Under the pieces are notes generated by a model. That model worked only from the letters and a program-made list of their open reading frames with translations, had not been told where the DNA came from and searched no databases. Below, piece by piece: positions 25,274-36,900 of a stretch of 64,000 nt of DNA (position 1 is its first letter; each line of letters opens with the position of its first letter). Origin of the DNA: Corythucha ciliata (lineage: Eukaryota > Arthropoda > Insecta > Hemiptera > Tingidae); contig CM075940.1 of assembly GCA_038030265.1 (NCBI GenBank), forward strand, positions 15,513,604 to 15,577,603, in the 5' to 3' direction. Both the position numbers and the translations under genes were made by a program.

Positions 25274-25412
25274 AAACTTACGTTTTCACGACTAGAATAT
25301 CCTGAAATTTTGATCTGCCTTTATGAAGAACCTCGTCAACTTTGAGTGAAAGAGCGACCCCGGGCCAAAGGTCGTTGTGTTCAGTGAACCACCCGGCTTT
25401 GAAGAGGTCCAT
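18845..25412 (-). CDS. Spermidine synthase
   Basis: Transfers aminopropyl from decarboxylated S-adenosylmethionine to putrescine in the cytosol. Predicted 289 aa; the human enzyme is 302. Coding exons on minus: 25412-25282, 19791-19671, 19606-19360, 19298-19069 and 18985-18845, GT-AG with phases closing. The N-terminal exon reads [18 protein letters not shown], with [10 protein letters not shown] and [10 protein letters not shown]. Next come [12 protein letters not shown] and DEFSYQEMI, the nucleotide-binding [15 protein letters not shown], the catalytic-loop [12 protein letters not shown], then [14 protein letters not shown] and the C-terminal [11 protein letters not shown]. Intron 1 is 5.5 kb and full of repeats and mobile elements; the others are 61-83 bp. 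The first exon is easy to miss, but its splice phase (AC|C) and family match make it secure. Confidence 0.95.
19975..20215 (+). repeat. Family A ~30-bp repeat array in spermidine synthase intron 1
   Basis: About seven degenerate copies of the GCTAAAATTGAGAAAAAGCG type, some split by short unrelated pieces. Confidence 0.75.
20330..20760 (+). repeat. Degenerate array with a different unit (family E)
   Basis: Recurring CGCAGCTAAAAACCAG / TTTTCGCTG modules with a period of about 30-35 bp. Similar in layout to family A but with a different core. It keeps an open frame on plus (20459-20701) that looks like repeat translation. Confidence 0.55.
21240..21970 (+). repeat. Family A repeat copies, scattered
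   Basis: Copies near 21240-21430 and 21870-21970 (CAGCTAAAATTGAGAAAAAG), separated by non-repetitive sequence. Located in spermidine synthase intron 1. Confidence 0.65.
22113..23961. mobile_element. Non-autonomous hAT-like DNA element
   Basis: The left end TAGGGGCGGATCCAGG and the right end TGGATCCGCCCCTG are inverted repeats. They are flanked by the direct repeat CGGAAACT at 22105-22112 and 23962-23969, an 8-bp target duplication (the next T also matches). An 8-bp duplication and a (T/C)AG start are typical of hAT elements. Just inside both ends there is a poly(G), TA-rich, poly(C) hairpin. No transposase frame is seen inside. It sits in spermidine synthase intron 1 and carries a smaller nested element. 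Confidence 0.8.
23470..23702. mobile_element. Short inverted-repeat element (MITE-like), 233 bp
   Basis: The two ends are inverted copies over about 48 bp with few mismatches: the left has CAGCTGGCTGTCAAATAGAG and the right, read in reverse, TTGCTGGCTGTCGAATAGAG, both after a TATCGC start. A third related end (GCTCCGGCAGCTGGCGGTC) occurs at 61221-61260. No coding capacity. Nested in the hAT-like element. Confidence 0.7.
24030..25060 (+). repeat. Degenerate ~35-bp array (family C)
   Basis: Recurring modules GCGAAATTGCAAGTTTCGGG and TCTTAATTTCAGC. Copies are strongly diverged and interrupted by a fold-back element. Same style as family A but unrelated in sequence. Located in spermidine synthase intron 1. 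Confidence 0.65.
24387..24524. repeat. Fold-back hairpin element
   Basis: Arms 24387-24437 and 24474-24524 are inverted copies of about 51 bp with around five mismatches (GCGTTTTC, ATAAAATTCCG and GCCGAGCATTTC shared), with a 36-bp loop. Weaker pairing continues outward. Could be a small MITE or the source of a structured transcript. Confidence 0.7.
25236..25269. repeat. (GA)n microsatellite
   Basis: About 17 AG units. On the minus strand it forms a CT-rich run shortly after the splice donor of spermidine synthase exon 1. Confidence 0.95.
25282..25412 (-). CDS. Spermidine synthase first coding exon
   Basis: ATG at 25412-25410 opens the N-terminal beta-sheet segment with [19 protein letters not shown] and [10 protein letters not shown]. 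It ends at a GTAAGT donor, followed by a T/C-rich run. A (GA)n microsatellite lies just downstream in the intron. It joins in phase to the exon at 19791, where the text continues [11 protein letters not shown]. Confidence 0.93.
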
Positions 25413-28400
25413 ACTGACAGGCAAGTGGAAGAATGAAACTCAACAGTGTTCTGACTGTAGGATTTGAGTTATAGTTTATTCGAAAAATGATTAAAGGGAA
25501 ATTATTTAAATTGAATTTGGATGAACAAAGTGGGGGAGTTGTGTGCATTAGATATGAATTTGTATTGTGTAATGAATCTTGATATCACATTAAAATTTCT
25601 ATTAGATTTGACTATCAGAAGATACGCCCCTGCCCAATATAAACCTATTTCCCACTTGTATTCTCCGATAATCATGCTGTCTAACAAAAATGTCCATCAT
25701 CAGCGCTGGAAAGGTGCGGTTCAAATACTTCCGATGCTTTGTTATCCCCTATGTGGGTGCGGAACATTAACTATACGATCAAGGTCGTTTCTTCGTAACG
25801 TCACTATTTAACGAAGAGCTTGAAAATAAGCTGGGTTGGAAGGGCATCAAGAAAGAAACAAAGTAAAAAAGAGTTCTGCGAAGCTTTGAGCTCAGTTTGT
25901 AAACTTCTTTTATTCGGTGAACGTTAGCTCTCGGCCCTGTTTAAACCGTGAAGCGCGGAAAAATATCAACCGTCACAATTATGACGAATAGTAAGCCAAA
26001 TGTTTGTTATTATAAGTTCCAATGAGCTATACACAGCAATTATTTTTAGACCCATAACTAATTACTTTATTGTCTTTACTTTTCGTTGTTCAAGTCACGA
26101 TCATTACATTATAGTTTTAGCTTTAAATATTTTTTAAACAGCCTTGACATCATCCTCTGATACAACAGAGGAATTCATGTTTCCTATACAGATAAACAAT
26201 CTCGTGTAACAAAATTCAACAGTAACGATTCAAACGTTATTTGCTTGAATGTTCTCGACGCTACACACTTTACGAAGAACTTCAACGAAGAATTTCGAAT
26301 ACCTAAAATTGAAATTATTCCCTCGTAAAAATTGTATAAAAAAGACGGGGCGAAAGGGCAGGAGTCAATGTAAATATTTTGCTTTCGGTCGCCGTTTACG
26401 AAAAAGTGAAATACACAGGCTGTCGGCGAGTCTTTGGAATTATCTTCGGGCTTGACGTGAGTAAACAGTGTTTGAAGAGACATGCTTTAACGTTTAAAGG
26501 TATAAATCGTTAATCTACTACATTAATGATTTCATCACGATTCCCATGAAAGTTAAATGTTTCTGCTCGTTATAAAATTGCAAAGCGCCCCCCCCCCCCC
26601 GACTCCATTGTTTAAATTCTTAATTAGTTTGTCACCTGCAGATGTGGAAAGTTTGCCTGTTAGCCTCTTCAAATTTCGTGAATGTCAAATCAATAACGAA
26701 CATAAATAACAATCTAAATGAATTATATAGAAGGTGACATTGTGTCTGTGCGTTAAAAATGGATTAATGCGATTACGTCTCCTATCGAAATTGAGTAAAA
26801 CGCGAGCCTTTAAAGGACTGTATATGTTATACTTTGGTGGGAAATTGGCGTGATTCGCTACATTGCCTTCATAAAGCAGCGTTTAAGAAATTGGCTTTCA
26901 AAAAAAGAAATTGTGTGTGTGGGGGGGGGGGTATCTTTTATTGACCATGCCGCTACCCAAAATTTTAAACAAACAAAAAAAAAGTTTGTTTGAATGAGTT
27001 AAAATTAGAGACTCCTGCGCCTGTGCACCAGTGTGACTTGACGACTCTGTTTTTGTTCGTGTTTATTACCCATCACGATCTTTCACATTTTAGTGCATAA
27101 ATGGTTAGGGGGAGGGGCGAGAGAGAGGGAGTGAGTGAGCACGCAAAACGAGATAATGGCACGCACGAGGTCCTTAAGGCAATGCAGTGGGTTGAAGCTG
27201 GCGGGAGGTTTTTGGGTGCGAGGGTAGCAACGATCAATGGGTTTTCTCAACCTACCCCCTTTGGGTCATACGAGAAGGGTTGGTAGTTGTTGGAATGGCG
27301 GGGTAGGGAAGAAACGTGTGGTGCCAGTCTATCGGACTCTCTGGTCGCCGAAATTTTCCCTGTTTCAATAAGAATTAAGGTAAAATATAACAATAACAAT
27401 AAAAGGAACGCGATCCTCCCTGTCCTTATATCGACAATATTTTTAAAGAATCATTAGTATAACTTAAATAACAAAAAAAAAAAAAACAACAACAAACAAA
27501 GAAAAAAACCACGCTAGAATAGCCCCGCATTGCCTGTCACGTCATTTCCTCCAAACACTGTTTGAAGCAATAATTTTATCGGTTTTTAATTTTTCTAAAA
27601 ATGAACTGACAGGTCAATTAGATGCCCTAAAGGGTCACGAATCATTAATGAAACCATTTCTGAACGCGAATCATTATCCGGCAACTCATTAAAAACACCA
27701 CACCATTTGAATTTTTGAATTCAACAATTTTGTTCCTTAATATAACGTTCTTTAATAATAACGTTAAGGTACGCTGTACCTTCACGCCCATGATTACGGC
27801 TTTAAACTGTGGGTCATTATCAACCCCCTTATTCTTTTTCATTTATTATTGTTTTAGTTTAGTGTTGACAAAAATCGGGTTTTAAAACTTATTGGCTCTC
27901 GGACACCTGATTCGACATAAACATATAACATTCGGCCGGCTTAACTCCAAGTAGCGACGCTCAATCGTAAAAATCCACGTTATAAGGAGGTAAAGAGGGG
28001 CAATTAACCCGCTAAGTCAGGGAGACGTCCCTTTAAAGAAAACAGTTGTAATTATTTTTAGAGTTACTGCGTTTTTATAGAATCGTAACAGCAAAATGGA
28101 CACAGCCACAGCTCGTTTGTCCACAAACCCATCACCGCCATTCGACCGGATTTTAAATTGATCCGATTGTGGGGGGGGGGGTAATCGTGGAGGGGACGAA
28201 GGTCTTGACGAGACACGTACGAAACGGTGTTTTTATAGTTTTGAATTTTGACCGCACTTTTCGGTTGTTGAACAAAAAAAAATTCGACCTTGTTGTTCCC
28301 TTTAAAACACTTCCGTGATTATTGTTGCGATTTGAGCGTTATGATATTAAAATTAAAAATTTCAGCTCATGACAGATACGCGGGGAAAGGGGGAGGGGCA

Positions 28401-29329
28401 CCATTTGAAGCTGCGATTCATCGCCCAGTCGCGAGGGGGGCACATTTTTGGTAAAATGAAAACTACTCTGAAAATTCCCGTCCTATTTCCAAGTGACGCG
28501 AGACCTTAGAGTAACAATATCTTTACTCTTAAGTGCGAGACCATGTGTGGGACGCGGAAAAAAAAAGTTCTCACCGTTTCACACAGAATGGCTCATTCTA
28601 CCCCCCGCAGAGTGAAAGCAATATCTCTACTTTCGTCCTACGGCTGTTTTATGGCTTGGCTAACCTTTAATAAACATGGGAGATACTTGGGGCGGAGGGG
28701 GGAGCTCCTTGAGTTTGAACGTATAGAGAAACCATTTTCATGGGAGGAGGGGGGCCGTTAGAAAAATGTATTTCGGAGTGACTTGTTGTACGTCGTAGGT
28801 CTCGTCTAATCGAAAAGAATAGTTTGGCGTCGAAAAAGTGTGGTGGGCTAAGGGGTTTTCCCTTTTGAAGAGGAGGAGGAGGGGGAAAAATTGTCTCCCA
28901 TGCTTTATTTTCACTGAAAATCATCGTTCCATGTTCGGGAAGGGTAGAAATGTGACAAAAAATCCAAGATCAGTAGAATTTTCAAGACGTGACCGACCAA
29001 GTTTTCTCCACGACACATAACCCGTCTTCATTTTAAAAATTCTAGTTCTGCTTATTTAAAATAATCGATCGTCGTCAATTTTCACAAACGATTTTTTTTT
29101 CTCAAAACAAAGGCCAGATTTGTGCTTCTCATTACCAAGAAATGGCCAGATTTTCATTTTCATGCAATTTATCGATAAAAAAAAAAAAAAGCGACAGACC
29201 GACGGCCAGCATGCTGAAAACCACTTTTTTCAACCTTTCTGAGGTTATACATCAAGAATATGAAGTCAGCTCGGACTCGATTTTTTTCAAAGAACAGCAC
29301 ACTTTCATTCCCTAGGGGAACATGGAAGT
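25413..29329. other. Intergenic, no gene recognised
   Basis: Begins with the presumed promoter of spermidine synthase. Poly(C) near 26587 and poly(G) near 26919 and 28170. Scattered short frames match nothing I know. Confidence 0.5.
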
Positions 29330-30075
29330 AAAACACCAGTTCACGAATAAAACTGGGGAAAAAAGTGCTAACTAGCGTCTTAAATTGGAAAAAAACTAAT
29401 TCGTGGCAAAATTTGAAAAGCATCGCTAATTAATTCGCGGTTAAAACAGAGAAAAATCGCTAATTCGTGGATGAAATTGAGAAAAAGTATTGATTCATGG
29501 ATAAAATGTAGGAAAAATGTTAATTCGCGGATACGAATAATAAAAATCACTATTATTCGCGGCAAAAATTTAGAAAAACGCTGATCCGCGGCTCTAATTG
29601 AGAAAAAACGGTAATTCGTAGTTAAAAGTGAAGAAAAGCTAATGTGGGGCTGAACTGTAAAATCGAAAAACGATAACTCCCGGATAATACTGAGAAAATC
29701 ATTAAATAGGACAGCTAAAATCATGAAAAACACTAATTTTCAGATCAAATTGAGACAAAGTGCTAATTCACTGCTAAAAATGAAAAAATCGCTAATTAAC
29801 CGTTGAGGAAAACGGCAATTCGTGGCTAAAATTGAAAAAAAAAAAAAATAGGTAACTCGTGGCTAAATTTGAGGAAAATTACATCTTTTTAACTACACGA
29901 ATATATTGTACACCTAATAAAAGCTTTGATTTACAATTAAAATTGAAAATACGCCAATGCGCGACTTCTGAAAGCTACTTTTTTTGGGGGGGGGGGCATC
30001 TGAAGGCAATTTTGTAGCCAAAATTGAGAAAAATGCCGCTAATTCGCGGCTAAAATTGAAAATGGCTAAACTAAC
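29330..30075 (+). repeat. Family A ~30-bp repeat array
   Basis: About 22 copies, such as TCGTGGATGAAATTGAGAAA and CGCGGCTAAAATTGAAAA. On minus the array stays open across 29380-29733 and reads as FLNF-REL decapeptide repeats, an effect of the 30-bp period. Confidence 0.85.
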
Positions 30076-30079
30076 TATT

Positions 30080-30400
30080 TTCTGGCGATTTTCACTCTAT
30101 AAATGACCAGTCTGACTTGCACTCAGGAAGTGACTAAACTGACTCTACGCGCCCTGATCAAGACCAAACTAACTGCGCGCCTTAAAAAAATGGGAAAAAT
30201 GACGATTCGCGCCTTGAAAATATCTCAGCATATAACGATTTCTGGCCTGATAATGGTAAAATCGACCATTCTCGCGCCGAAAATGGCCAACCTGAACGTT
30301 CGCTCAACATGGCTCAGTACTGACTATTTGCGCTTTACCTCTCAAGGGACTATTCATGCCCGGAAACCGACTAAAATGACCATTCGTGTCGTAGGCTGAC
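30080..30400 (+). repeat. Degenerate array with GCGCC core (family D)
   Basis: Modules such as GACTCTACGCGCCCTGA, ACGATTCGCGCCTTGAAAA and CCATTCTCGCGCCGAAAATG recur about every 35-40 bp. It directly adjoins a family A array. Confidence 0.55.
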
Positions 30401-30996
30401 GAGGCCAGTGAGCAACAATCAGGTTGCAAATATCTGTGTAATTAGATCCTTCCAGGCCTTTTTTTTTGTTGTGAAATTGCAAGTTGCGGGACCAGTTTAT
30501 TTTGAAGTTGTGGACACTGGGCTAGCCGGCTTCGACTTGCCCCCATATACACGATTAGCCGCGTAATTATCATTCGTCATTCTTTTAATACTCATGGGCC
30601 TACCGTCCTATAAATGCCGATGCCATTTGCATGTAAAAATTAAAGAAAGGAGAAAAGCTCAGTCAACTAATTACGAAAATAAAAAAATCATCGTTTTAAT
30701 TTTTAATACTGTGTACTACTGACCACCTCGAAATCATAAAACACTAATTTAATGTTAAAAACGATGTTTTTGTTATAAAATAGACGACATACTGGCACTC
30801 TAAATCGATGAGTCGAAGGCCATCATCATTCGACGTGCTCTGAATGAGAGCAACGTCTGAAACAGCCGCGTGAGTTCCTTTTTGTTTTCTTCCATTTGTA
30901 ATTTGTTCACTAACTTTGCTCATTTACTTGCCGTGCGAATGAATTAAGTTTCAATAAGACAGTCTGATTTTTGTAATTTTGCACGGTCCAGGTGGC

Positions 30997-33900
30997 ATGG
31001 AAGATGATGTCGATTCCACCAGTCTGGGACGTGAATCCTTTCGAGGTGCATCTGAATTGGGTGATCAGTTTACGCTGGCGAATCGCACAACCTCTTTCTT
31101 CGCATCCATCAAGGTTAGGATCAGGTAAACATTCTTTAAATCCTCGAAAGTATCGCCTAGAAACCCCCCCCCCCCCACACACACACAGCCTTTTCTTGGT
31201 CACTCTTTCACTCCTTTTTTTTGTGCTCACGGAAGAATGAAGACCCAGAATTTTATGTCTCAATTTTTTTTAACAAACTAAAACACGGAACGTTCAACAG
31301 GAGCGTTGGGTTCGGGGAAGAAGCCGAGAAAGGAGACGACGGCGAGAATTCCAAGATGACGACGGTCACAGCACGGATTACGCCGCGGACAATTCTTCAG
31401 AGCACAGCAGTAGCGCTACTCCTCTCACACAGTCTCCGAGGCATGCACGCACTGCTGGTAGGGCAGTTAAAGACGTTCGTCAAAAAAGTCTTTATTCATT
31501 GTTATTTCAGTGTATTTTTAAGTACGATGACGATGATTTTGTTTCATTGTTTCGTTTTTATAGATGATTCAAGCGGAGCTCCATCGAGGGATCACCCCGT
31601 GCCTGATTTACTAGTAAAACCTGATGCAGCAGCACTTGTAATCAATATTCACTTATTAATTATTGCAGAAATAGAACTTATTCTGTCTCTTATTTTGAGT
31701 AGGCTGTAGAGGAAGCCAAAAGAAAAAGGGAGTCGGCTTTGAGGCAGCATTCGTTCTTCCAACTGAGGGTGCACCTTAAGAAAGGACAAAATTTAATAGC
31801 AAAAGATAAAAATGGTGCTTGCTTCCCTTAAAAAAATTAACCAAGTTACCGAAAAAAAAATTAACGTTTCAGGAACAAGCGATCCTTACGTCAAATTTAA
31901 AATTCAAGGAAGACTTATGCACAAATCTAAAATCATTTACAGAGATTTAAATCCCGTTTGGGATGAAAGTTTTACATTGCCCATCGAGGATCCCTTCGTG
32001 CCCATTCACATCAAAGTAACACCCCCCCCCCCCACACATCCCCACCAACTATCAAAGTAAATCAAAGTCGAACGTTCAATTCCGCAGGTTTTCGATTATG
32101 ACTGGGGTCTTCAGGACGACTTTATGGGAGCGACGTATCTGAATCTCACCAAATTCGAGCTAGTCAAGTACTGTCGTCTTTAGTCTGTAAAGTCGAAATA
32201 AATTGATAAATTATTACGAAAAATCCGTTTTATAGGCCAACCGAAGTGATCTTGGCTCTAGAAGACCCGGGCACTGATGAATACCTCGGTGAAATTCATT
32301 TAACGGCGACACTAGTGCCTAAAACACAAGAGGACAAGGAACAGGTGTGTGCGTACACTAAATTCGAGGGGAAAGTTTAAACAAATTGAAGTGCACGTTT
32401 AATATTTGTCTGGTAGTTACCAAAGGTTTATCTTATCTGTACGAGAGAAATGTATTCTGCGGGCATTTCTTTTGGACAGTGAATAAAGCGATGAATCCTA
32501 GTTTACCTGAAAAAGTAGAGCATTTAATTGATAAATTTTGTCTTACTTCATTTTTTCAAGAAAATGTTGAAAATGTGAGGCTTTAATTGATTTATCACCT
32601 TTCTAACAATAACAATCGTAATTGTTTTTCGTTTTTCCAGTATTTCCAGCGAAATAGTAAATGTACGGATATAAATCGGCGCCTCAAAAGCCAAATATGG
32701 AGTTCGGTTGTAACTATTGTACTAATCGATGCCAAAAACCTTGTGCCAATGAGATCGGATGGTCTGAGTGACCCGTACGTTAAGTTTAGGTGAGTCAATT
32801 TGAATAATTTTTGTCGTTAAACTAAATAAAAAAAACTGGATCGAGGCTATTTTGTCAGGCTGGCAAACGAGAAATTCAAGAGTAAAGTGATTAACAAAAC
32901 GTTGAATCCCACCTGGCTGGAACAATTTGATCTTCATTTGTACGACGATCAGTCTCAAGAATTGGAAGTGACCATTTGGCACAAAGAGAAGAGCAAGGAG
33001 GACTTCATGGGACGGTGAGTCTTACAGCTTGATTTGTAGTTGTTGGGTCCCAGGACTAGGCACAGGCCTCCAGCAGCCAAATTTCAGGGGCGGCCAATTC
33101 ATCTAATTTTTGTGTGTACCATTTTATATAATTTTAAAATATCCAAAGGCATTACCTTAAAGAGGTTCAATTCATTGGCCATTGTTTCGATAGAAGAAGA
33201 CATTTTATTTAAAATTAATCTGACAGGGGATCGCCCGGAAAAAGCAAGAAAGAAGATTTTCTTAAATTATTTTCGCGTCATTCTGGTTTATTTATTATGG
33301 TTGGCTTATCGAAAACAGCAGGAAATTACCAAAGGGGAACCAGGTGTGGAGCAGTACACGTATTCGCCTTTCAATCAACGTTGCCAACTATCACTGCTAA
33401 TTCACGCCACAAATCAAGAAAAAACGTCAATTCGCGGTTTCTAGAGAACACTTTATGACTATAAAAGAGAAAATCTCCAACTCTTGTCTAGAAAATTAAA
33501 AGACACGCTAATTCGATGCTAATAACGGGAAAAAGTGCTAATTCATATAGCTAAAATTTAAAAAAGCTCTCATTTGCAGCTAAAATTGAAGGGACAACAC
33601 TAATACATGGTTAAGAAAAAAGGCTAATTCGTGGCTGAAATAGAGAAAAAAACCCCGGTTCGAAACTTCTAGACCAAAACTGAAAAGAATTGATAATTTG
33701 CTGTTCTTAAGGGCAAGTTTGCAATTAAAACTGAGAAATATCACTCGGTAGAATTGAGAAAAAACGCCAATTTGCGGATAAAATTGAGAAAAAAAGAACG
33801 CCTATTCGCGGTTTCTTCGGCATTACCGTGGCTAAAATTGAGAACAAGTCGAAATTTGTCATTTTTTTGTTATTGGACGCAACTGCGTTTGCTAAAATTG

Positions 33901-36900
33901 GAAGAAAGTGCTCGAGTTGTTGAAATTGAGAATTAAGAGTCAATCAGTCACTTTTTGCTCTAAATCAGCAATTCTATGTACAAAATTAGCCATTTTTTCA
34001 GTACGAAATCAGCCCATTTCCCAAAAATTAGCAATTTTCTCAAAAAGCAGGCATGCATACATTTATCTTAAACCCGCCGTTTATCGTACAAAATCTGCCA
34101 TTTGTCCGAAAATCTAAGACATTTTTGAAAATAAGGTATTTTCTTCGAATTATTCATTTTTCTCATAATCAGCAATTTTCCCTCGAGATCAGCCACTTCC
34201 CTCAAAATCTGGTGTTTTTTCCCCCGCAAATCAGCAATTTTTCTCGACACCTGTGCCGATTTTTGCACCAAATCCGCCATTCTTAGTTTAAAATCAGCCA
34301 TTGTTAGTCATATTTCTCTAAATCTACAATTTTTCCAAAAAATCAGGCATTGGTCTCAAAATTAGCCATTTTCATTGCATAAACTTGGCAACTTTTTGCA
34401 CGACATACAGCCATTTTTGTTTAAAATCTGCCGTTTTTTCATAAATCAGCCATATTACACAAAACGTTTCATTTTCACGAATCCAGTCTTTCTGACTTTC
34501 CAGTCAAATCCAGATTTGAGAAAAGTCAGATTTTTTTTTAAAAATCAGCTAAGTATTTATGTCAAAATCAGCCATTTTCCTAGAAATCTGCGGGTTTTCT
34601 CGATATTTGCAATTTTTTGAACAAAATGAACGAAAACTATTGTGGAAATACCCTAATTCTTGGCTTTATTTGAGAAAAAACGTTTATTCGCCGCTGCACT
34701 TAAGAATAATCGCGAATTTATGGCGGTTTGCTAGGCACTTAGCATGAGGCTCATAGTTAGCAATGTGAGGCTGCGATCAGTGGATCAGTGGCAGTGGGGT
34801 GACCCACAGCTATGGGAGCCTCCCTCCCACAAATCACACCAAACCGCATTGCCATATCCATCAGCTAGGCTAGGAGAATGGCGAGAGGTGATATATGGAA
34901 AAAAAAACGCCAATTCACTGTTGAAGTTGAAAAAAATCTCTATTTCAGTGACCATAGATTGGAGAAAAGCGCTAATTCGTGGCTGAAATGGAGAAAAATC
35001 ACCAAGAAAAAGGGCTAATTCGCGGATAAAGTGTAGAAAAAAATCACTAATTCTCGGCTAAAATTAGGAAAAACCTAATTCACGACTAAAATTTAGAAAA
35101 ATTGCTAATTTGTGGCGATGAATCGCTCAGCAGGCTCATCTAATATTGAAAAAAGCCAATTCGTGGTTTCTCGAGGCAACTTCGTGACTAAACTTTACAA
35201 CTAACTTAAATTTTTGGTTTCAAAGCGTTGTTTCGCGGCTAATATTGAGAAAAACTGCTAATTTGCGAATAAATTAATAAAAACACCGATTAGTGGGTAA
35301 AGCGTAGAAAAACTCTAATAAACAGCTGAAATAGACAAAACATCACTCATTCACGGCTAAAATTAAGGAAAACGCCAATTGTCGGCTAAAACAGATAAAA
35401 TGCTGTGGCTAAAATCGAGAAGAAGCTTCAACATTGAGAAAAAGCTTCGATGAATCGTTCAGCAGGCTCAGCTATTATTGACCGCCATTTCATGGTTTCT
35501 AGAAGCATCTTCGTGACTAACTTTCAATACTAACTTAAATTTTTAGTTTTAAAGCATTCATTCGAGGATAATATTGAGAAAAAGAGCTCATTTGCCTATA
35601 AAATCAAGGCAACTACCACGGTCAGGTATCTGAAGGCTAAATTCGCTACTAAAATAGAGAAAATGCGCAGACCATAATTGTTTCTTCAAAAATCCTGCAT
35701 AGAAAAAGGTTTGCGTCTTTTGGAGTTAAAATTTCGCGTATATTTGGCTCCCACTCCACGGATTTGGCTAGTTCAAGAACTAAGTTACGTCTTCGTTTCC
35801 CTAAAAAAAAAAGTAAATCTTTCGGTTGATCTCTTTCAAAAATAAAGTGTCGTGAATCTTGCTCGCCAGAAAACCCTATTTTGCGGTATTGACTCCCTAA
35901 AAAACAGCAACTTCACGGATGTCACACGCTTTTCCACAATGTTTGCTCAATTCAAAGATCAATTTCGTTGGTCTGTCCATTTTTAAAAACCTCCTACTGG
36001 AAATAAGATGCCTAGATCCGCCGTGACTTGATTCAAAGGTGAGCGTGTACGATGTTGTGGGCTGTACCTATACTAGACAATCGGACGGAAAATGTTGACC
36101 ATTCCCGTGACTCCTGGAAAATGAGCCCGGAAGCACTAAAATGTAGAGCGTGTCCTGGAAAAGTAGGACGTCTGGTCACCCTAAGGCCCTGGTGACTATA
36201 CTCTGTTGCGTGTCGGGCTGGAACTGCTTGTATAGAAATATTGTATTGAAACAGAGTTGAGTATGGTTCGGGAGATTCATGAATCACGTCTGTGTCATGT
36301 CAGGTCAGTACTTTTGAAAAAATGACCCTGAAATTTGAGAAGGTGACCACCCCTCGATGGGATTTGGGAGGTGGTTTTGATGATTTTTTGCGCTAGTGAC
36401 TGTGATTCCAAAGATCCGCCACTGTGTTAGTACCAACTAGATCCCAATTGAAGTCTATGTGCGGAAGAACGGTGTTTTTCGAGCAAACCTAGGGCAAGGT
36501 ATGTCCCGGACGGTGTACGGACAATCCAGAAATCGAATCTAGACATCTTGAAACGTTAATTTCCCATTCCCATGCAGGGAGGCGATTTCAATCCTTTAAT
36601 GTATATTGGTTTTATGTTGAACGCGCGCGAAGGATTTTGAATTTTGTTTTTAAATTTCAGGTGTTCTATTGATTTGAGTGATCTCGAAAGAGAAAAAACA
36701 CATAGAATCAAACGCCCTTTAGAGGACTGCGCAGGAACAGTAAATATTCTTTTAACCATCAGCGGAACAACGGCGTCTGAAACTATTACAGACCTATCGT
36801 TCTATGAAGAGAATCCACAAGAAATGTTAAATCTCATCGACAGATACGTAAGTCTACCGCCCCCCCCCCTCCAACTTTTTCACAGTTAATTAAAACGCTT

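Noticed and set aside
29330..30075. CRISPR-like array of regular ~30-bp repeats
   Set aside because: Units are contiguous and degenerate without unique spacers, and the DNA is clearly from an animal.
31221..31709. 162-codon frame over the MCTP N-terminal exons
   Set aside because: It reads exon 31301-31457 in the wrong phase and runs into introns; the other frame joins correctly to the exons on both sides.
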